This document shows, in pieces, positions 33,286-43,305 of a DNA stretch of 64,000 bases. The DNA lies in NCBI RefSeq assembly GCF_019334315.1, contig NZ_JAHWGL010000006.1:1-64000 (forward strand), in the 5' to 3' direction. The position numbers and the translations under genes were made by a program. How positions within the stretch are numbered: the first letter of the stretch is position 1; each line of letters opens with the position of its first letter. The notes beneath the pieces were generated by a model that was not told the origin of the DNA, made no database searches, and saw only the letters and a program-made list of their open reading frames with translations. This DNA comes from Hymenobacter profundi (GTDB taxonomy: Bacteria > Bacteroidota > Bacteroidia > Cytophagales > Hymenobacteraceae).

Positions 33286-34233
33286 ATGCACCCAACCCGC
33301 CACCGTCGCCTTGCCCTGATTGATATGGGCACTAATACCTTTCACCTGCTGATTGTGGAGCTGCCCGAGGCTGCGCATGTAGCGCCCAAAACGTTGCTGA
33401 GCACCAAAGCCGGCGTGAAGCTGGGCGAGGGCGGGGTGAGCAAGGGCGAGTTGCAGCCCGCCGCCATGGACCGTGCCCTGCATACGCTACAAGGCTTCAA
33501 AGAGGAAATAGAACTGCACCAAGTAACCGAAGTGCGCGCCACTGCCACCAGCGCCGTGCGCGTGGCCCGCAACGGCCGCGAGTTTGTGCAGCGTGTGTTC
33601 GAGGAAACGGGCATTCAGGTAGACGTTATCGACGGCGCCCGCGAGGCCGAGCTGATTGCCTACGGCATCCGGCAGGCCGTGCCACTGGGTAGTACTCGCC
33701 ATTTGCTGATGGACATTGGCGGCGGCTCGGTGGAGTTTATCATTGCCGATGCCGATACCATTTTCTGGAAGCAGAGCTTCGAGATTGGCGGGCAACGGCT
33801 GCTGGACCAGTTTTTCCGCCACGACCCCCTCCTACCCTCTGATATTGCCGACGAGCAGGCCTACTTGGCTACCGCGCTGGCGCCCCTCACGGCGGCCGTG
33901 CAGCAGCACCAGCCCACGGTGCTGGTGGGTTCCTCGGGCACCTTCGATACGCTGGCCGACATGCACGCCGCCCGTGTGGGCGAGCCGCGCCCTACCCCAC
34001 CGCCGGCTACTACCCTCTCCACAGAGAGCTTCTACGAAAGCTACCGCCTATTCCGCACCCTGGACAATGCCGGCCGTCGTGCCCTACCTGGTATGCTGCC
34101 TATGCGTGCCGATATGATTGTGGTGGCCAGCGTCCTCATCGACTACGTGCTGCAAACCTATAGTCTCACGCAGATTATTGCCTCGGCTTACGCTTTGAAA
34201 GAAGGCATGCTGGCGGAGATGTTGGCGTCATAG
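33286..34233 (+). CDS. Ppx/GppA-family phosphatase
   Basis: 315 residues from the ATG at 33286; an in-frame GTG seven codons up lies inside the repeat and is less likely. Exopolyphosphatase or pppGpp phosphohydrolase family. The two phosphate-binding motifs are visible: LIDMGTNTFHLLIVEL near the N-terminus and HLLMDIGGGSVEFIIADAD about residue 140, then GSSGTFDTLADMHAAR. It is the short form, without the C-terminal HD domain of E. coli Ppx/GppA, typical for Bacteroidota. It removes terminal phosphates from polyphosphate or pppGpp; which one cannot be told from sequence. Cytosolic. Confidence 0.93.
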   Translation: MHPTRHRRLALIDMGTNTFHLLIVELPEAAHVAPKTLLSTKAGVKLGEGGVSKGELQPAAMDRALHTLQGFKEEIELHQVTEVRATATSAVRVARNGREFVQRVFEETGIQVDVIDGAREAELIAYGIRQAVPLGSTRHLLMDIGGGSVEFIIADADTIFWKQSFEIGGQRLLDQFFRHDPLLPSDIADEQAYLATALAPLTAAVQQHQPTVLVGSSGTFDTLADMHAARVGEPRPTPPPATTLSTESFYESYRLFRTLDNAGRRALPGMLPMRADMIVVASVLIDYVLQTYSLTQIIASAYALKEGMLAEMLAS

Positions 34234-34240
34234 CAACCTT

Positions 34241-34278
34241 GTCATGCTTCGACTCCGCTACGCTGCGCTTAGCATGAC
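34241..34278. repeat. Short hairpin with GTCATGCT ends
   Basis: Arms GTCATGCT / AGCATGAC (8 bp, 22-nt loop) between two plus-strand genes. The ends resemble the TGTCATCCTGAG ends of the larger repeat family, so it may be a shortened relative. Confidence 0.5.
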
Positions 34279-34308
34279 GTTCTTTCACAGAAATAGCTTC
34301 ACAACCAC

Positions 34309-35370
34309 ATGACCTTCTCCTACAACCATCTTTTCACCTTCACCGAAAACGTGTTCCGCAGCATGGGCTGCCCGGAGGCCGATGCGACCCTAGCCACCGA
34401 AAGCCTGCTGGCGGCCGACTTGCGCGGAGTAGACTCGCATGGTGTGGCGCGGCTGATTGGCTATGTGCGACTTTGGGAAGCCGGCCGCATCAACCCTACC
34501 CCCCGCGTGGGCGTCACCTACGAAACGCCCAGTACGGCCGTGGTGGATGGCGACGGAGGCCTGGGCCTGGTGGTAGCGCCCAAGGCCATGGAGGTGGCTA
34601 TTGAGAAAGCACGCGTGGCGGGCACGGGCTGGGTATCGGTGCGCAACTCCAACCACTTCGGTATTGCGGGCTACCATGCCATGAAGGCGCTGGCGCACGA
34701 TATGATTGGGCTGGCCATGACCAACGCCTCGCCCCTGGTGGCTCCTACCCACTCCCTCGACCGACTGCTGGGCACTAACCCCATTGCCGTAGCCATTCCG
34801 GCCGCCGAGCAGCCCGACTTTGTGGCGGACTTTGCTACCACTACTGCTGCCAACGGCAAGCTAGAAATTCTGCAACGCAAGAACCAACCCGCCCCTACCG
34901 GCTGGATTCAGGACAAGGACGGCAACGTATCAACCAACCCGAATGAGCTAAAGGATGGTGGCGCCCTGCAACCGCTGGGCGGCGAAACCGGCTCGCACAA
35001 GGGCTACTGCCTGGGTAGCGTGGTCGATATTTTTTCGGCAGTGCTCAGCGGAGCCAATTACGGGCCGTGGGTGCCGCCCTTCGTGGCGTTTCTGCAACCG
35101 CCTGCCGATCCGGTGGGCCAGGGCATTGGGCACTTTTTCGGGGCGATGCGCGTAGACGCCTTCCGCCCCGCCGACGAGTTCAAAGCACACATGGACAATT
35201 GGATTTCCACCTTCCGCAACGCCCGCGCCGTGCCTGGCCAGCAAGTGCTTATTCCTGGCGACCCAGAGCGCGAATCGTCGACCAAGCGGCTGCTGGAAGG
35301 CATTCCGCTTCTCGACCCCGTGGTGAAAGACTTGGAAACTGTAGGGCAGAAGTTTGGGATTACTTTGTAA
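34309..35370 (+). CDS. Ldh-family (malate/L-lactate/sulfolactate) NAD(P)-dependent oxidoreductase
   Basis: 353 residues, a type-2 malate/lactate dehydrogenase, unrelated to classical LDH. AADLRGVDSHGVARL near residue 40 has the catalytic His in the SHG motif, and SVRNSNHFGIAGYHAMKAL plus DRLLGTNPIAVAIPA are family landmarks. Members reduce or oxidise 2-hydroxy acids such as malate, L-lactate, ureidoglycolate or sulfolactate; the specificity is not visible. GSHKGYCLGSVVDIF-type residues line the cofactor site. It follows the Ppx gene on the same strand with 75 nt between, and may be a separate transcription unit. Cytosolic. Confidence 0.9.
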   Translation: MTFSYNHLFTFTENVFRSMGCPEADATLATESLLAADLRGVDSHGVARLIGYVRLWEAGRINPTPRVGVTYETPSTAVVDGDGGLGLVVAPKAMEVAIEKARVAGTGWVSVRNSNHFGIAGYHAMKALAHDMIGLAMTNASPLVAPTHSLDRLLGTNPIAVAIPAAEQPDFVADFATTTAANGKLEILQRKNQPAPTGWIQDKDGNVSTNPNELKDGGALQPLGGETGSHKGYCLGSVVDIFSAVLSGANYGPWVPPFVAFLQPPADPVGQGIGHFFGAMRVDAFRPADEFKAHMDNWISTFRNARAVPGQQVLIPGDPERESSTKRLLEGIPLLDPVVKDLETVGQKFGITL

Positions 35371-35392
35371 AAACAACCTGTGCTACCAACGC

Positions 35393-35427
35393 AAACAGCC
35401 GCCGCGAATTTTTCGCAGCGGCTGTTT
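35393..35427. terminator. Bidirectional terminator between convergent genes
   Basis: Ten-bp stem AAACAGCCGC / GCGGCTGTTT with a 15-nt loop. It lies between the Ldh-family gene and the L,D-transpeptidase-like gene and serves both. Confidence 0.82.
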
Positions 35428-35448
35428 ACGATTAGGGGTAGTCCGAAA

Positions 35449-36288
35449 TTAAATCAGTTGTCCTGTATTAGAATTTGCAGCGGCCAAGGCCTGTGCGGCT
35501 ACGTTTTGATCAAGGTAGTGTGAACTGTAAGAAGCATCATTGCCGTTCAAAAACAAGCACGTATGCCCGCCTACTGCATCAATAATCTGTGCGTATTGGT
35601 CCATGGGTAGGGCCGGGCAACCCAGGCTGCGACCCAAACGGCCATACTGCCGGATAAAGTCTTCGCTCACATAATCAGCGCCGTGCATCACAACGGAGCG
35701 CTTCAGCGCATTGTCGTTGTAGCCTTCATCGAGGCCTACCAGCTTCAGAGAGCGGCCATGTTTACCCACGTACTCAGCCTGCGTCACATAGAAACCCAAG
35801 CTGCTCATGTTCGACTCGTTTTCGTTGGAAAAGTTGGTCGCCATGTTTTCGCCAGAGTTGTGGCCGTGCGCTACCAGCGTGTGGAAAAGTACTTGCTTGC
35901 TGTCCAGGTCCAGCACCCACAGGCGCTTTTCGGTGGAGGGTAGGCTGAAATCGATAACCGTCAGGCGGTCTTTCTCACCCAGCTTATCGGCTTTTTTTAG
36001 GTTGAGGTAGCCGGTCATAGCTTTCTCAAACACACCGAATTGCATACCCTGCGCTTCCAAGTTCATATCCTGATACAGCTTGTCGAACCGCTGATTCAGG
36101 AAAGTGGCGCGCATCTCCTCGGCCGTGGGTAGGGTTTGGTGCGTACGAGCGCGCGCCAGCGTTTTGCTGACGGGTGCCGCTACCGGCGTGGCCAGAAACA
36201 AGGCGGCCACAAAAGGCATAATTCGACGCGTGAGCCGCTTGGCCCGGCGCTTCAGTCGCTGACGATGTACTACACTCGGCTTTTCCAT
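35449..36288 (-). CDS. L,D-transpeptidase-like protein (YkuD_2)
   Basis: 279 residues from the ATG at 36288 (MEKPSVV). A basic N-terminus followed by a hydrophobic helix (about 22-40, PFVAALFLATPVAAP) gives export or anchoring. The catalytic region is the murein L,D-transpeptidase-related family: HGHNSGENMATNFSN, then GFYVTQAEYVGKHGRSLKLVG, VVMHGADYVS (His202) and GRSLGCPALP with the thiol Cys224. It should cross-link or modify peptidoglycan between diaminopimelate residues, or attach a protein, in the periplasm. The motif order and the MHGA and SLGCPA blocks match YkuD_2, which is common in Bacteroidota. Single gene. Confidence 0.9.
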   Translation of the reverse strand: MEKPSVVHRQRLKRRAKRLTRRIMPFVAALFLATPVAAPVSKTLARARTHQTLPTAEEMRATFLNQRFDKLYQDMNLEAQGMQFGVFEKAMTGYLNLKKADKLGEKDRLTVIDFSLPSTEKRLWVLDLDSKQVLFHTLVAHGHNSGENMATNFSNENESNMSSLGFYVTQAEYVGKHGRSLKLVGLDEGYNDNALKRSVVMHGADYVSEDFIRQYGRLGRSLGCPALPMDQYAQIIDAVGGHTCLFLNGNDASYSSHYLDQNVAAQALAAANSNTGQLI

Positions 36289-36469
36289 TGGGAGTAAGGT
36301 TCTTACTGGAAGAAAAAAGCACCAACACATTTGCCTGGTGCTTATCTGCTCCTATACGAACAATGTTAATGGATGATTCAGTTTCCGCCTACTTCATTTT
36401 ATTAGGACGACACTATATTGTCATGGCATCTTCCAGAGGCCTTTTCGACTAGCTTCGCCACCAAAAAAT

Positions 36470-36648
36470 TTAGAAAGACGCGCCTGTATTCAGCTTCATG
36501 TAAAACGGCCACCCACCATACGATGCAGCTCCCACACAGGGGCAATTTTGCCGCATAGCTGGCCTTTAGTCTCGAACCATGCCTGGTTCCACTTGCTATT
36601 GAACAAGTTCGCGACCCAGGCCCCTACTTGGAAGCGGCGCAGTATAGC
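36470..36648 (-). pseudogene. Decayed C-terminal end of a TonB-dependent receptor
   Basis: The gap 36289-36899 has no intact gene, but the minus strand at 36648-36470 reads LRRFQVGAWVANLFNSKWNQ, continues with WFETKGQL, GKIAPVWELHRMVGGRF, and after a one-base deletion YMKLNTGASF and a stop. NLFN-x-KW, the F-x-T pair, PV-x-ELH and a final aromatic residue are the pattern of the last strands of Bacteroidota TonB-dependent receptors. Reading is blocked by an in-frame TGA (36649-36651) upstream and by the frameshift near 36505. The rest of the receptor has been lost; 36661-36780 shows no match. Confidence 0.7.
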
Positions 36649-36793
36649 TCAGCACTACTTCTGAAATTCTAATCATTAAGTAATCTGGCACCTTCTGTTT
36701 CATGGTAGGGTAAGCACAAGGAAAATGCTTCCCTTTGGGAATATCACCCCGAGATTGACCAACTGCCCAACTACCCCGGCGTTGTTTCTTCGT

Positions 36794-36801
36794 TACTTTT
36801 G
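36794..36801 (+). promoter_or_regulatory. -7 box upstream of the Hsp70 gene
   Basis: TACTTTTG on the plus strand, 98 nt before the ATG at 36900. No TTG is at the expected distance upstream. The 98-nt leader includes a GC-rich CGCGCGCTTGGCGCGC hairpin (about 36869-36884). Confidence 0.45.
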
Positions 36802-36899
36802 CGCGCCCGCACCGGTTCTTTTATTCGTATAGGTAATCAAACACCTATACTCCTACCGTTCGCCTCATCGCGCGCTTGGCGCGCTGCTTTTCGCATCTT

Positions 36900-38759
36900 A
36901 TGGCTAAAGTCGCAATCAACCTCTCCACCGGGAGCCTGCAACAGGAAGAAATTATTGTTGGAATTGATCTGGGTACTACCAATTCGCTGGTGGCCTACAT
37001 CCACCCGGAAACCCGCCAGCCCGTGGCCATCAACGACCAGGGCCGAGGCACTATTGTGCCGTCGGTGGTGCACTTCCCGACCGATGGTACCGCGCCTATT
37101 GTGGGTACCGAGGCCAAGCAATATTTGCTTACCGACCCGCAGAACACGATTTACTCGGTAAAGCGCCTGCTAGGAAAAGCCTATCAAGACCTAGGCAACC
37201 ACGCCGACCAGCTGGGCTACAAGATTATCGATGATAATTCGGAAGGCTTAGTACAGGTACGGGTAGGTGAACAGTTCTACTCGCCCATCGAGTTATCGGC
37301 GGAGATTCTGAAGGAGTTGCGCCAGCGCGCCGAGCACGCTCTGAAAACGCCCGTTAACCGCGCTGTTATCACCGTGCCGGCTTATTTCAACGACTCGCAG
37401 CGCCAAGCTACCCGCGACGCGGGCCGTTTGGCAGGCTTGGAGGTGCTACGTATCGTAAACGAGCCTACCGCCGCCGCACTGGCTTACGGCATCGGTCTCT
37501 CGCCCGACGAGGAAAAAACTGTGGCCGTTTATGATCTGGGAGGTGGCACGTTTGATATCTCAATTCTGCGCATTCAGCAAGGCATTTTCGAAGTGCTAAG
37601 CACCAACGGCGACACCTACCTCGGTGGCGACGACCTCGATCAGGCCATCTACCACTACTGGGCTACCGAGTACCAGCTCTCTCCCCTGTTGTTCCAAAAC
37701 GTAACGGCTCAGCAGCAACTTCGCCTGTTGGCCGAGCAGGCCAAACGCCACCTCAGTCAAAACGACGAGTTTGAGGTGATATTTGATGAGGTGCGCCTAC
37801 CCTTAAGCAAGGCGAAGTTCAATGAGCTAATCACACCTCTGGTGCGCCGAACAATGGATGCTTGTCAGCAGGCCTTATCCGACGCGAAACTCACCCCCAA
37901 AGACCTGGATGCGGTGTTGCTGGTAGGCGGCTCTACCCGTGTGCCCTTGGTATACGATTCTGTATCGGCCTTTTTCCAACAGCCCGCCAATAATTCGCTG
38001 CACCCCGATGAAGTGGTAGCCTTAGGGGCCGCCATTCAAGCCGACATCTTGGCCGGCAACCGCCGCGACGTGCTGCTACTCGACGTAACGCCCCTCACGC
38101 TGGGCATCGAAACCATGGGCGGTTTGATGGACTCCATCATCCCGCGCAACTCCAAGATTCCGACCAAGGCTGGCCGCCAGTATACCACTTCTGTGGATGG
38201 GCAAGTCAACCTCAAGGTATCTGTGTACCAGGGCGAGCGAGATTTGGTGAAGGAAAACCGCAAGCTGGGAGAGTTCGTGCTGAGCGGCATCCCGGCTATG
38301 CCCGCCGGCCTACCCAAGGTAGATGTCAACTTCATCTTGAACGCCGACGGTATTCTGAAGGTAGAAGCTATTGAACTACGCTCAGGCGTCAGCCAACAAG
38401 TCGAAATCAAGCCCCAGTACGGCCTCACCGACGAGCAGGTAGAGAAAATGCTTATAGACTCGCTCACCTATGCCCGCGACGATGTATCGGCCCGCATGGT
38501 GATTGAGGCCCGCACCGCCGCCGACCAGCTGCTGTATCAGGTAGAGCGGTTTGTCAACAAGAATTTGCAATACCTCGAGGAAACGGAAATCACCCAAACG
38601 GCGGCCCTCACCGAAGTCCTGCGCGAAAGCCTCGCCACCAACGACAAGGATACCATCCTGAAGGCCATGGACACGCTGGAAGAATACACCCGCCCCTTCG
38701 CCGAGCGCGTGATGAACATTTCTATCAAACAAGCTATGTCGGGCAAGAAAATAGAGTAG
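36900..38759 (+). CDS. hscA: Hsp70 chaperone, HscA-like
   Basis: 619 residues from the ATG at 36900 (MAKVAINL); an earlier in-frame ATG at 36876 only adds eight unrelated residues. The ATPase domain has [51 protein letters not shown] and [14 protein letters not shown]. The substrate-binding part includes [17 protein letters not shown]. The N-terminal segment before the GIDLGTT motif ([11 protein letters not shown]) and the closing helices are like HscA, the specialised Hsp70 for iron-sulphur cluster transfer, more than DnaK. There are no isc genes beside it, so a scaffold protein elsewhere is assumed. The assignment over other Hsp70 paralogues is moderate. Confidence 0.78.
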   Translation: MAKVAINLSTGSLQQEEIIVGIDLGTTNSLVAYIHPETRQPVAINDQGRGTIVPSVVHFPTDGTAPIVGTEAKQYLLTDPQNTIYSVKRLLGKAYQDLGNHADQLGYKIIDDNSEGLVQVRVGEQFYSPIELSAEILKELRQRAEHALKTPVNRAVITVPAYFNDSQRQATRDAGRLAGLEVLRIVNEPTAAALAYGIGLSPDEEKTVAVYDLGGGTFDISILRIQQGIFEVLSTNGDTYLGGDDLDQAIYHYWATEYQLSPLLFQNVTAQQQLRLLAEQAKRHLSQNDEFEVIFDEVRLPLSKAKFNELITPLVRRTMDACQQALSDAKLTPKDLDAVLLVGGSTRVPLVYDSVSAFFQQPANNSLHPDEVVALGAAIQADILAGNRRDVLLLDVTPLTLGIETMGGLMDSIIPRNSKIPTKAGRQYTTSVDGQVNLKVSVYQGERDLVKENRKLGEFVLSGIPAMPAGLPKVDVNFILNADGILKVEAIELRSGVSQQVEIKPQYGLTDEQVEKMLIDSLTYARDDVSARMVIEARTAADQLLYQVERFVNKNLQYLEETEITQTAALTEVLRESLATNDKDTILKAMDTLEEYTRPFAERVMNISIKQAMSGKKIE

Positions 38760-38763
38760 GGAA

Positions 38764-38891
38764 CACTGTCATCCTGAACGTAGCGGAGCGTAGTGAAGGA
38801 CCTTATCACGTCAGGACGAGTCGTTAGCACGTCAGTCGTTCTAGCGTGATAGGGTCTTTCACTGCGCTCCGCTACGTTCAGGATGACAGTG
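38764..38891. repeat. Dispersed inverted repeat, AACGA-N-TCGTT family, longest copy
   Basis: 47-nt arms at 38764-38810 and 38845-38891 with three mismatches, all G-T wobbles. The arm begins CACTGTCATCCTGAACG and the 34-nt loop holds GACGAGTCGTT. It lies between convergent genes. Confidence 0.9.
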
Positions 38892-38900
38892 TTTCCTACT

Positions 38901-39362
38901 CTATTTTCTTTTCTGTTTCTGCGGCGCCGGCACCATCCCAAACGTCAGCACCTGAGTAGCGGTCGAATCTCGGAAGCTAACGTCTAACAGCACCTGCGGC
39001 TTTGGCCGAAGCGTGTCGCTGGCAAAGTGGAATTGGTAGAACGGATGCGCCTTCTGATCGTCGCCAATGCGAAACCCTAGCTTGTAGAGCGTGATGCGCG
39101 GCCCAAACCGCTTTCCTTGCTCATACAGTACGCGGCTATCCGTACGGAACTGAGCGGTAGTCAAGCGTTGGCGGGTTTCGGGCGTCAGGAGGGGGTAGGC
39201 GTCGCGGTATTTGCCTTGCAACACCGTCAGCAAGAACTTCCGCGTCAACTGCACTTGCGACGCTTTTTTAGGAGGTAGCTCCGCTGCCAGCAGCAAGCTG
39301 CCACAAACGAATAATAGACAGGTAAAAAGAGCTGTTCGCAACAACTGGGTAAAATAGACCAT
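38901..39362 (-). CDS. Exported protein of unknown function
   Basis: 153 residues. A hydrophobic signal (residues 8-27, TALFTCLLFVCGSLLLAA) precedes ELPPKKASQVQLTRKFLLTVLQGKYRDAYPLLTPETRQRL, which has the look of a small NTF2-like or DUF3887-like helix pair that lowers into a beta sheet (FGPRITLYKLGFRI, YQFHFASDTL). The C-terminus is very basic (APQKQKRK). I could not name it. It is the last gene before the repeat element and is 54 nt downstream of the ftsB-like stop, separated by a terminator. Confidence 0.65.
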   Translation of the reverse strand: MVYFTQLLRTALFTCLLFVCGSLLLAAELPPKKASQVQLTRKFLLTVLQGKYRDAYPLLTPETRQRLTTAQFRTDSRVLYEQGKRFGPRITLYKLGFRIGDDQKAHPFYQFHFASDTLRPKPQVLLDVSFRDSTATQVLTFGMVPAPQKQKRK

Positions 39363-39376
39363 GTCCCTGTTACTGC

Positions 39377-39411
39377 AAAAGCCGGTGCTGCGTTGGCTGG
39401 CACCGGCTTTT
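39377..39411 (-). terminator. Terminator after the ftsB-like gene
   Basis: Twelve-bp perfect stem AAAAGCCGGTGC / GCACCGGCTTTT with an 11-nt loop and trailing T-run, 5 nt past the stop at 39417. Confidence 0.93.
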
Positions 39412-39416
39412 GCGGC

Positions 39417-39731
39417 TTATTCTTCCTCCTGCGGCACTAGAATGAACACGTCTTCTCCCGGCCGTTTCATGATGTACTTTTCGCGGGCAAATTTTTCTAG
39501 CAGTTCAGGGCTACTCAATAGTTCGGCGCGGTCCTGCTTTACCTGCTCAATATTTTTAAGGTAGTAATCACGCTCGGTTTGCAAATCGCGCCATTTGGCG
39601 TACATATCGTATTGCTTCACCAGGTCATTGGCATCGAAGACGAACATCCACACCAAAAAGCCCATTCCCGCCAAGAAGTAGAAACTGCGCAAAAAGCGGG
39701 GCACACGGTGAAATACGTCGAGCAGGCTCAT
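39417..39731 (-). CDS. FtsB/DivIC-family septum protein
   Basis: 104 residues. One membrane helix (about 14-33, FYFLAGMGFLVWMFVFDAND) is followed by a coiled coil (about 35-80, QYDMYAKWRDLQTERDYYL and QVKQDRAELLS) and EKFAREKYIMKRPGEDVFIL, the conserved block of FtsB/DivIC. It joins FtsL and FtsQ homologues in the divisome and is needed for septal peptidoglycan synthesis. The ending of acidic residues is common in Bacteroidota. It is between eno and an unknown exported protein, and eno plus ftsB is a usual Bacteroidota neighbourhood. Confidence 0.88.
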   Translation of the reverse strand: MSLLDVFHRVPRFLRSFYFLAGMGFLVWMFVFDANDLVKQYDMYAKWRDLQTERDYYLKNIEQVKQDRAELLSSPELLEKFAREKYIMKRPGEDVFILVPQEEE

Positions 39732-39813
39732 AGCAAGTAGAACAAGGTAGGAAACGCACCAAAGCAGGCGCCTACCACAAATATCAAGATTTCAGTTGAT
39801 ACCGCTCACAACA

Positions 39814-39851
39814 AAAACGGCACCGCCGCTCGAAAGCAACGGTGCCGTTTT
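39814..39851 (-). terminator. Terminator of eno
   Basis: Stem AAAACGGCACC / GGTGCCGTTTT (11 bp, 16-nt loop), followed by T on the minus strand. 42 nt past the stop at 39894. Confidence 0.92.
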
Positions 39852-39893
39852 CATGGAATCAGTGAAATTCTGCCAAGCAGCAGAACCCGTGAT

Positions 39894-41360
<1,467 letters not shown>

Positions 41361-41960
41361 TTACGAAGCAGCTTCTTCGTCACGCTCCTGTGCTTCTTCG
41401 CGGCTTTCACCTTCTTGCACAGTGGTGGTAGGGGTATCTTCGGGAGCCGAAACTTCCACAGTAGCATTCGGAGCAATAGCTTCACCGCTTACTTCAGTGG
41501 CGCTGGTAGTGGTATCGTCGGTAGCTTTCTTACCACCACGACGCGAACGGCGGGTAGTTGTCTTAGCTTCACCGGCGTTCTTCGCCTCTAGTAGCGTTTC
41601 ATTGTAGTCTACAAGCTCAATGATGCACACTTCAGCGTTGTCGCCCAGACGGTTCTGGCTCAATTTGATGATGCGGGTGTAACCACCCGGACGGCCAGCA
41701 ATTTTAGCCGCTACGTCGCCAAACAGTTCTTTGATGGCTTCTTTGCTTTGCAAGGTAGCAAATACGGTACGACGCGAGTGCGTAGTATCATTCTTCGCCT
41801 TGGTCAGCAGTGGCTCTACAAACTGGCGCAGGGCTTTAGCCTTCGCTACCGTCGTGGTCAGACGCTTGTACTGAATCAGCGAAATTGCCATGTTCGACAG
41901 CATCGCATTGCGGTGGGACGTAGTACGACCCAAGTGGTTGATAGATTTACCGTGACGCAT
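41361..41960 (-). CDS. rplQ: 50S ribosomal protein L17
   Basis: 199 residues against about 125 in Escherichia coli. The conserved L17 part is [53 protein letters not shown] and [29 protein letters not shown]. From about residue 125 an extra tail follows: basic ([17 protein letters not shown]) and then rich in Thr, Ser and Glu ([14 protein letters not shown]). L17 contacts domains of 23S rRNA near the exit tunnel. It is the last gene of the cluster, 204 nt from rpoA with a hairpin in between. Confidence 0.95.
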   Translation of the reverse strand: MRHGKSINHLGRTTSHRNAMLSNMAISLIQYKRLTTTVAKAKALRQFVEPLLTKAKNDTTHSRRTVFATLQSKEAIKELFGDVAAKIAGRPGGYTRIIKLSQNRLGDNAEVCIIELVDYNETLLEAKNAGEAKTTTRRSRRGGKKATDDTTTSATEVSGEAIAPNATVEVSAPEDTPTTTVQEGESREEAQERDEEAAS

Positions 41961-42086
41961 AAAAAAGAGAAAATGTAAGCTTGCGGATGCCGGCCACGGC
42001 GGGTAAGCAGCTTCGCTGCCTCCACATTAGTACCGACGCCCCTCAGGGCTTACTGGTTGAAAAAAGTGAGTGTTTTGTAACAAGTA

Positions 42087-42159
42087 AATAGCCGAATGGC
42101 CGAACCGCTGGCGGTATACTCATCGAGCAACCTCTTAACAGTCCAGCCATTCGGCTATT
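42087..42159. repeat. Perfect 14-bp hairpin in the rpoA/rplQ spacer
   Basis: Arms AATAGCCGAATGGC (42087-42100) and complement (42146-42159), 45-nt loop. It is 5 nt past the rpoA stop. There is only a weak T-run, so it is not a strong terminator. A second short GC hairpin, GCAGC-TTC-GCTGC, is at about 42008-42020. Confidence 0.8.
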
Positions 42160-42164
42160 CAATA

Positions 42165-43154
42165 CTAGTCTTCGTCGAGGCGATATTTGCCCAGATCCAT
42201 CCCGAAAGTCAGACCTTTCTCCTCAACGAGGTTTTCCAGTTCCGTCAACGACTTCTTACCGAAGTTGCGGAACTTCATCATGTCGCTCATGTCTAGCTGC
42301 ACCAAATCGCCCAGCGTTTTGATGTCGGCAGCCTTGAGGCAATTGTAAGCGCGTACGCTCAAGTCCATATCTGCCAATGGCGTCTTCAGAACCTTGCGCA
42401 TGTGCAGCGTCTCTTCATCCACAGTTTCCTCTTCCTCGGGCTTAGCCGATTCGAAAGTCATTGTGTTATCAGAGAACAACATGAAATGCTGAATTAGAAT
42501 GTTGGCGGCACCTTTCAGTGCTTCCTCCGGATGGATTGAGCCGTCGGTTTGAATCTCAACCAACAAACGCTCATAATCCGTCTTCTGCTCTACGCGGGTA
42601 TTTTCAATGCTGTATTTCACGTTTTTGATAGGCGTGAAAATCGCATCAATAGCAATCTGGCCGAAAACCTGATCAGTCGGCTTGTTCTCTTCAGCTGGCA
42701 CGTAACCACGGCCTTTCTGAATTGTGAACTCGAACTCGAGTTCCGTACCTGGGTCAACGTGACAAATCACCAGATCCGGATTCAATACCTGAAAACCGCT
42801 GGTGAAGTTGTTAATATCGCCCGCCGAGAAAGTTTCCTGACCTTTGATGCGCACCGTGATTTTATCCTCAATGGCGTCGCTCACCTTCTTGAAGCGAACC
42901 TGCTTCAGGTTCAGAATGATTTCGGACATGTCCTCAATCACACCTTCAATAGTCATAAACTCGTGCAGAACGCTACTGGTGCGTACCGACGTGATGGCGT
43001 AGCCCTCCAGCGACGACAGCAGGATGCGGCGCAGAGCGTTGCCGATCGTGACGCCGTAGCCTTTCTCCAGCGGTTTGAATTCAAACGTTCCGTAAAAGTC
43101 GTCTGATTTCTCCATCACGACCTTTTCCGGCATTTGAAAAGCTAAGATTGACAT
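42165..43154 (-). CDS. rpoA: DNA-directed RNA polymerase alpha subunit
   Basis: 329 residues from the ATG at 43154 ([14 protein letters not shown]); the in-frame reading further up adds unrelated residues. The N-terminal assembly domain is [40 protein letters not shown], and the C-terminal domain (about 250-320) has [23 protein letters not shown] and [25 protein letters not shown], with helix-hairpin-helix motifs for DNA and activator contact. Standard place in the alpha operon after rpsD. The linker (about 225-245) is acidic ([17 protein letters not shown]). Confidence 0.98.
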   Translation of the reverse strand: MSILAFQMPEKVVMEKSDDFYGTFEFKPLEKGYGVTIGNALRRILLSSLEGYAITSVRTSSVLHEFMTIEGVIEDMSEIILNLKQVRFKKVSDAIEDKITVRIKGQETFSAGDINNFTSGFQVLNPDLVICHVDPGTELEFEFTIQKGRGYVPAEENKPTDQVFGQIAIDAIFTPIKNVKYSIENTRVEQKTDYERLLVEIQTDGSIHPEEALKGAANILIQHFMLFSDNTMTFESAKPEEEETVDEETLHMRKVLKTPLADMDLSVRAYNCLKAADIKTLGDLVQLDMSDMMKFRNFGKKSLTELENLVEEKGLTFGMDLGKYRLDED

Positions 43155-43181
43155 AAGTGGGGCTTTATATGTAGTGTGTAT

Positions 43182-43237
43182 GAGTAGTAGGTAGCAAGAC
43201 CACAAACAAGTTGTTTACGTCCTACTACCTACTACTC
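43182..43237. repeat. Spacer hairpin with TAGTAG words between rpsD and rpoA
   Basis: Perfect 13-bp arms GAGTAGTAGGTAG (43182-43194) and its complement (43225-43237), 30-nt loop. The arms are built of repeated GTAGTAG. It sits in the 151-nt rpsD/rpoA gap without a T-run. Confidence 0.82.
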
Positions 43238-43305
43238 AGTACTCAAATCCATTAAATACAACGAAGAAAATCGAATGAACGCCCCAGCCATAGCCAGGGC
43301 AGTTA

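Noticed and set aside
42165-43205. Longer in-frame starts for rpoA, eno (41294), rpsD (44028) and rpsG (60038)
   Set aside because: The extra N-terminal residues match nothing in these families, and in rpoA and rpsG the extension runs into spacer repeats. Internal ATGs give standard proteins.
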